NCBI GenBank assembly: GCA_900754955.1
Contig: CAAEEV010000209.1
Coordinates: forward strand, 1 to 13,246
Direction: 5' to 3'
Source of the DNA: Eggerthellaceae bacterium
GTDB lineage: Bacteria; Actinomycetota; Coriobacteriia; Coriobacteriales; Eggerthellaceae
DNA length: 13,246 nt
The notes below the pieces were generated by a model. The model was given only the letters and a program-made list of their open reading frames with translations. It did no database searches and was not told the DNA's origin. The position numbers and the translations under genes were made by a program. Shown here piece by piece: positions 10,809 to 13,246 of this stretch. Each line of letters begins with the position of its first letter. The first letter of the stretch is position 1.

Positions 10809-12422
10809 ATGCTCGATCGTGTCAACTTCGATGAGGAGCCGCTGTCCAAGGAGGCGTACAAGCGCGAGTACGACGACCTCATGGGCCAGCTCGTGGTGCT
10901 GCAGCAGCGCGCGCGCAGCGAGGGCGCGGGACTCGCGGTGCTCTTCGAGGGGTGGAACGGCGCCGGCAAGGGCAGCCGCATCTCCGACCTCATGTACCAG
11001 CTCGATGCCCGCGCGACCACGGTGTTCGTGCCGAGCGAGTCCGACATGGGTGAGCCTTCCGGCTTCGTGGGACGGGCAAACGGCGTAACGGGCTACTTCC
11101 CGTTCATGGAGCCGTTCTGGCGCGCGCTCGGCGAGCGCGGCGCCATCACGTTCTTCGACCGCGGCTGGTACACGGCGGCGCTTCAGCACATGCTTGCGCA
11201 CACGGCGGGCAAGCGGCCGCCCTCGCGCGAGGAGACGCGCCGCTACCTCGAGTCGATTCACAGCTTCGAGCGCCAGCTTGCCGATGACGGCTACACGGTG
11301 GTGAAGTTCTTCCTTCACGTATCGAAGAAGGCGCAGCGCCGCCGCCTCGAGCGACTTCACGACGACCCAGCGACGCGCTGGCGCGTGCCCGACCGCAAGC
11401 TCGCGAGCGCGCAGGATTACGATCGCTCCTACACGGTGTACGACCGTCTGCTCGAGAACTCCGACTTCGACTTCGCGCCGTGGGTGCTCGTGAACGGCGA
11501 GGACAAGCGCCGCGCCAACATCACGATCGCGCGCACGATGGTGGAGGCGATCTCCCGCGCGCTCGCACGTCGTGAGGCCGAGCTCGCCGCCGAGAAGAAG
11601 CCGTGCGCGGAGGCGCCCGCAGCCGACATGACGGCCGAGGAGATCGCGCAGATGCAGAGCGATCAGGCGCCGCGCAAGTCGCACTTCCCGGTCATCTCGA
11701 GCTATCCGCGCCTCGACGAGCTCGACCACACGCTCACGCTCGACCGCGACACGTACAAAAAGGAGCTCAAGGAGCTGCAGGAGCGCCTGTTCCGCCTTGA
11801 GAACATCATGTATCAGAAGCGCGTGCCGCTCATCCTCATGTACGAGGGATGGGACGCCGCGGGCAAGGGCGGCAGCATCAAGCGCGTGGCCCAGGCGCTC
11901 GACGCGCGTGCCTACACGATCTTTCCGAGCCCGGCGCCCACCAAGCCCGAGCTGGCGCATCCGCACCTGTGGCGCTATTGGATTCATCTGCCGAAGGCGG
12001 GGCACGTGGGCATCTACGATCGCTCGTGGTACGGGCGCGTGCTCGTGGAGCGCATCGAGGGCTTCGCTACCACCGAGCAGTGGACGCGCGCCTACGCCGA
12101 GATCAACGCGTTCGAGCGCGATCTGGTGGACTGGGGCGCCATCCTGCTCAAGTTCTGGGTGGACGTGAGCCAGGAGGAGCAGCTGCGCCGCTTCGAGGAG
12201 CGACAGAAGGATCCGGCGAAGCAGTGGAAGATCACCGAGGAGGACTGGCGCAACCGTGAGAAGTACCCGCAGTACAAGGCGGCGATCGACGACATGTTCC
12301 GCCTGACGTCGACCTCGTACGCGCCGTGGTACGTTCTTGAGAGCGATGACAAGCGCTACGCGCGCGTGAAAGCGCTCCGCTACATCGTGCGGGCACTCGA
12401 GGAGCGGCTCGGCACCGAGTAA
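10809..12422 (+). CDS. pap: Polyphosphate:AMP phosphotransferase, tandem PPK2 domains
   Basis: A class II PPK2 protein, which transfers phosphate from polyphosphate to AMP to make ADP. The protein has 537 residues and two PPK2 domains, as in Pseudomonas PAP. Domain 1 has a Walker A loop GWNGAGKG (48-55) and FFDRGWY; domain 2 has GWDAAGKG (from 347) and YDRSWYGRVLVERIEG. Domain 2 keeps the full set (LWRYW, the DRSWYGR lid motif), while domain 1 lacks the LWRYW and RVLVERIEG-like parts. This agrees with the family view that the C-terminal domain is the main catalytic one. A linker of about 40 residues (Ala/Glu-rich) joins the domains. The start at 10809 is chosen because GGGGGGAGAGG lies six bases upstream; an in-frame ATG at 10746 overlaps the -10 box and has no such site. 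It is divergent from ppx-ppk1. No convincing intrinsic terminator follows. Confidence 0.93.
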   Translation: MLDRVNFDEEPLSKEAYKREYDDLMGQLVVLQQRARSEGAGLAVLFEGWNGAGKGSRISDLMYQLDARATTVFVPSESDMGEPSGFVGRANGVTGYFPFMEPFWRALGERGAITFFDRGWYTAALQHMLAHTAGKRPPSREETRRYLESIHSFERQLADDGYTVVKFFLHVSKKAQRRRLERLHDDPATRWRVPDRKLASAQDYDRSYTVYDRLLENSDFDFAPWVLVNGEDKRRANITIARTMVEAISRALARREAELAAEKKPCAEAPAADMTAEEIAQMQSDQAPRKSHFPVISSYPRLDELDHTLTLDRDTYKKELKELQERLFRLENIMYQKRVPLILMYEGWDAAGKGGSIKRVAQALDARAYTIFPSPAPTKPELAHPHLWRYWIHLPKAGHVGIYDRSWYGRVLVERIEGFATTEQWTRAYAEINAFERDLVDWGAILLKFWVDVSQEEQLRRFEERQKDPAKQWKITEEDWRNREKYPQYKAAIDDMFRLTSTSYAPWYVLESDDKRYARVKALRYIVRALEERLGTE

Positions 12423-12436
12423 CGTGCGGGATGCGG

Positions 12437-12536
12437 GCGCGCGGTGAGGACGGGTGCGCGCCGCGAGCCGTGCGGCGGGTTGCGCGCACGGCGCGTTGCG
12501 GCGGCGTCTTTGATGCGCGGCCGCGCGCTCGGCCGC
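12437..12536 (+). other. GC-rich intergenic stretch with weak hairpins after pap
   Basis: Two 7-bp inverted repeats are visible: GGCGCGC (12437-12443) with GCGCGCC (12457-12463), and GCGGCCG (12517-12523) with CGGCCGC (12530-12536). Neither is followed by a proper T run; the second has only TTTGGTTT about 12 bases later. pap transcription may end here by another mechanism or read through. No coding sequence with a ribosome site is seen in 12423-12645. Confidence 0.35.
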
Positions 12537-12552
12537 CACGCTGACGTTTGGT

Positions 12553-12581
12553 TTGCGCGAACGGTGAACTCACGTTATCAT
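12553..12581 (+). promoter_or_regulatory. Candidate sigma-70-type promoter of the small membrane peptide gene
   Basis: TTGCGC (12553-12558) and TATCAT (12576-12581, five of six consensus) are separated by exactly 17 bp. The predicted start of transcription is near 12588, giving a leader of about 58 bases before the ATG at 12646. It lies in an AT-richer patch of otherwise very GC-rich DNA. Confidence 0.55.
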
Positions 12582-12645
12582 GGCTCAAGGTATCGAGCTT
12601 GATTCGCCGCGCGCTCGACGCGCTTAACGCAAAGGAGAGGATCCC

Positions 12646-12765
12646 ATGACCCTGTTCGGCATGACCATCCCCATGGAGGTTATCTGGGTACTGGTTGCGA
12701 TCATCGTGCTGATCGTCGTTATCTTTATCGCCAAGGGCTTCATCGATGAGATGAAGAAGAAATAA
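12646..12765 (+). CDS. Small single-span membrane peptide, 39 residues, unknown function
   Basis: I do not recognise this gene. ATG at 12646 has AAGGAGAGG five bases upstream, the best ribosome site in the window, and a 17-bp-spaced promoter lies in front. The peptide has a short N-terminus ([11 protein letters not shown]), one hydrophobic helix of about 18 residues ([17 protein letters not shown], residues 13-29) and a short basic end ([10 protein letters not shown]). By the positive-inside rule the Lys-rich C-terminus should be cytoplasmic. Size and layout fit regulators of membrane complexes, stress-induced small membrane proteins, or type I toxins, but no family is evident. Its own promoter and terminator make it a free-standing unit between pap and the reading frame at 12904. 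Confidence 0.8.
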   Translation: MTLFGMTIPMEVIWVLVAIIVLIVVIFIAKGFIDEMKKK

Positions 12766-12774
12766 CATGCGCAT

Positions 12775-12825
12775 GCTTCGGCTTGCTGAGCGATTCCGAA
12801 GCGGCATGACGCCCCGCAAGGGGCG
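12775..12825 (+). other. Hairpin-rich 3' region of the small peptide transcript
   Basis: Two perfect hairpins lie between the 39-codon gene and its terminator. GCTTCGG (12775-12781) pairs with CCGAAGC (12796-12802) around a 14-base loop, and CGCCCC (12810-12815) pairs with GGGGCG (12820-12825) around the tetraloop GCAA, a GNRA-type loop. With the terminator hairpin this makes three stems in about 90 bases. This is more structure than a short 3' end needs and could be a stability element or part of a small RNA. No T run follows either stem. Confidence 0.55.
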
Positions 12826-12840
12826 GTGCGCAGAGTTCGT

Positions 12841-12872
12841 AAACGCCCCCGCACTGGGGGCGTTTTACGTTT
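12841..12872 (+). terminator. Intrinsic terminator after the small peptide gene, possibly bidirectional
   Basis: A perfect 10-bp stem (AAACGCCCCC at 12841-12850 with GGGGGCGTTT at 12856-12865) closes a 5-base loop (GCACT) and continues into TTACGTTT. Because the stem has an A run on one side and a T run on the other, it could work in both directions. Confidence 0.88.
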
Positions 12873-12903
12873 CGAGACGGTAAAACCTCGAGGAGAGGGC
12901 GAC

Positions 12904-13246
12904 ATGGCGAAACACGGCAGCATCGACGACGGTGCCCGTCGCGGAGACATCGAGGGCGCACGCGGTTCGCGACGTGCGGCTTCGGGGCCGCGGTCTGCAG
13001 GTGCGGAAGGCGCGCGTTCGTGCGGGCGGCATGCGGTGCCGCAGGATGCGGGCGGACGCGCAGGTTCGCATGCGGTGGATCAGGATAGGGACGCGCGCAG
13101 AGCCGAGCGCGGTGCGCACGCGACCGCCGAGGAGCGCGTGCGCGATGGGCGTGCGGGCGTGCCCGCTGCGCAAGATGCGCGCGCAAGACGCACGGTGCGG
13201 GGCGCGCAGGCGGCGCGCGACGCTCGGGTAGGCCGCGACGGGCATT
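12904..13246 (+). CDS. 5' end of an Arg/Ala/Gly-rich protein of unknown function, running off the window
   Basis: I do not recognise it. From ATG 12904 the frame stays open for 114 codons to the window end, so the gene is 3'-truncated by the window. AGGAGAGGG (12891-12899) at good spacing supports this start. The visible part is low in complexity: Arg, Ala, Gly and Asp dominate, with few aliphatic or aromatic residues and no signal peptide or membrane segment, so it is probably disordered and basic. Such a stretch is usually an N-terminal arm of a larger protein; the functional domain would lie beyond 13246. Competing open frames in both directions overlap it, as expected in GC-rich DNA, but none has a comparable ribosome site. 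Confidence 0.6.
   Translation, partial: MAKHGSIDDGARRGDIEGARGSRRAASGPRSAGAEGARSCGRHAVPQDAGGRAGSHAVDQDRDARRAERGAHATAEERVRDGRAGVPAAQDARARRTVRGAQAARDARVGRDGH

Noticed and set aside
10764..12539. A 591-codon open frame on the minus strand opposite pap
   Set aside because: pap has two full PPK2 domains with intact motifs; the opposite frame is a GC-rich shadow rich in Arg, Ala, Leu and His with no recognisable motif.
12740..13245. Minus-strand and alternative plus-strand open frames over the last 500 bases
   Set aside because: They run through the terminator or lack ribosome sites; the frame from 12904 has a strong site. Certainty is limited because the whole stretch is low in complexity.

Overview
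The window is 13.2 kb of high-GC bacterial chromosome with ordinary housekeeping gene content and strong Shine-Dalgarno sites. The beta' subunit carries the long, charged, N-terminal insertion typical of Actinobacteria (Actinomycetota). Together with the orphan hisE, glmM and the ppk1/ppx/pap set, this suggests an actinobacterium, most likely of the Coriobacteriia (Eggerthella/Slackia-like). The phylum rests on sequence signatures; the class is inference. I see no tRNA, rRNA, CRISPR array, transposase or phage gene.

Layout. 1-4287 (+): rpoC, missing about its first 50 codons, followed by an intrinsic terminator. 4426-4926 (+): hisE-type phosphoribosyl-ATP pyrophosphatase. 5006-6379 (+): glmM, with a strong terminator. 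6380-6732: a convergent intergenic region holding the glmM terminator, a roughly 140-bp degenerate pentanucleotide array with a purine/pyrimidine pattern RRRYY, and the terminator of the opposing ppk1. 6733-9651 (-): ppk1, with a Lys/Ala-rich internal insertion and a 237-residue Ala-rich tail. 9735-10661 (-): ppx. 10809-12422 (+): pap, a double-domain PPK2 protein divergent from ppx. 12646-12765 (+): a 39-codon single-span membrane peptide gene with its own promoter, a hairpin-rich 3' region and a terminator. 12904 to the end (+): the 5' end of an Arg/Ala/Gly-rich reading frame that runs off the window.

How the genes work together. ppx, ppk1 and pap form one polyphosphate locus. PPK1 makes polyphosphate from ATP, Ppx hydrolyses it to phosphate, and Pap spends it to turn AMP into ADP. 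Making, removing and using polyphosphate are thus placed around one divergent control region (10662-10808). rpoC, hisE and glmM are housekeeping genes read in the same direction but largely separated by terminators or gaps.

Most unusual points. (1) beta' continues about 180 residues past its normal end and contains a helix-hairpin-helix domain that aligns with the RNA polymerase alpha C-terminal domain, keeping several of the residues that contact UP-element DNA; NusA acidic repeats are a second possible relative. (2) The RRRYY pentamer array between glmM and ppk1. (3) The 11-residue periodic, synuclein/phasin-like tail on PPK1. (4) The small membrane peptide gene with a structured 3' RNA.
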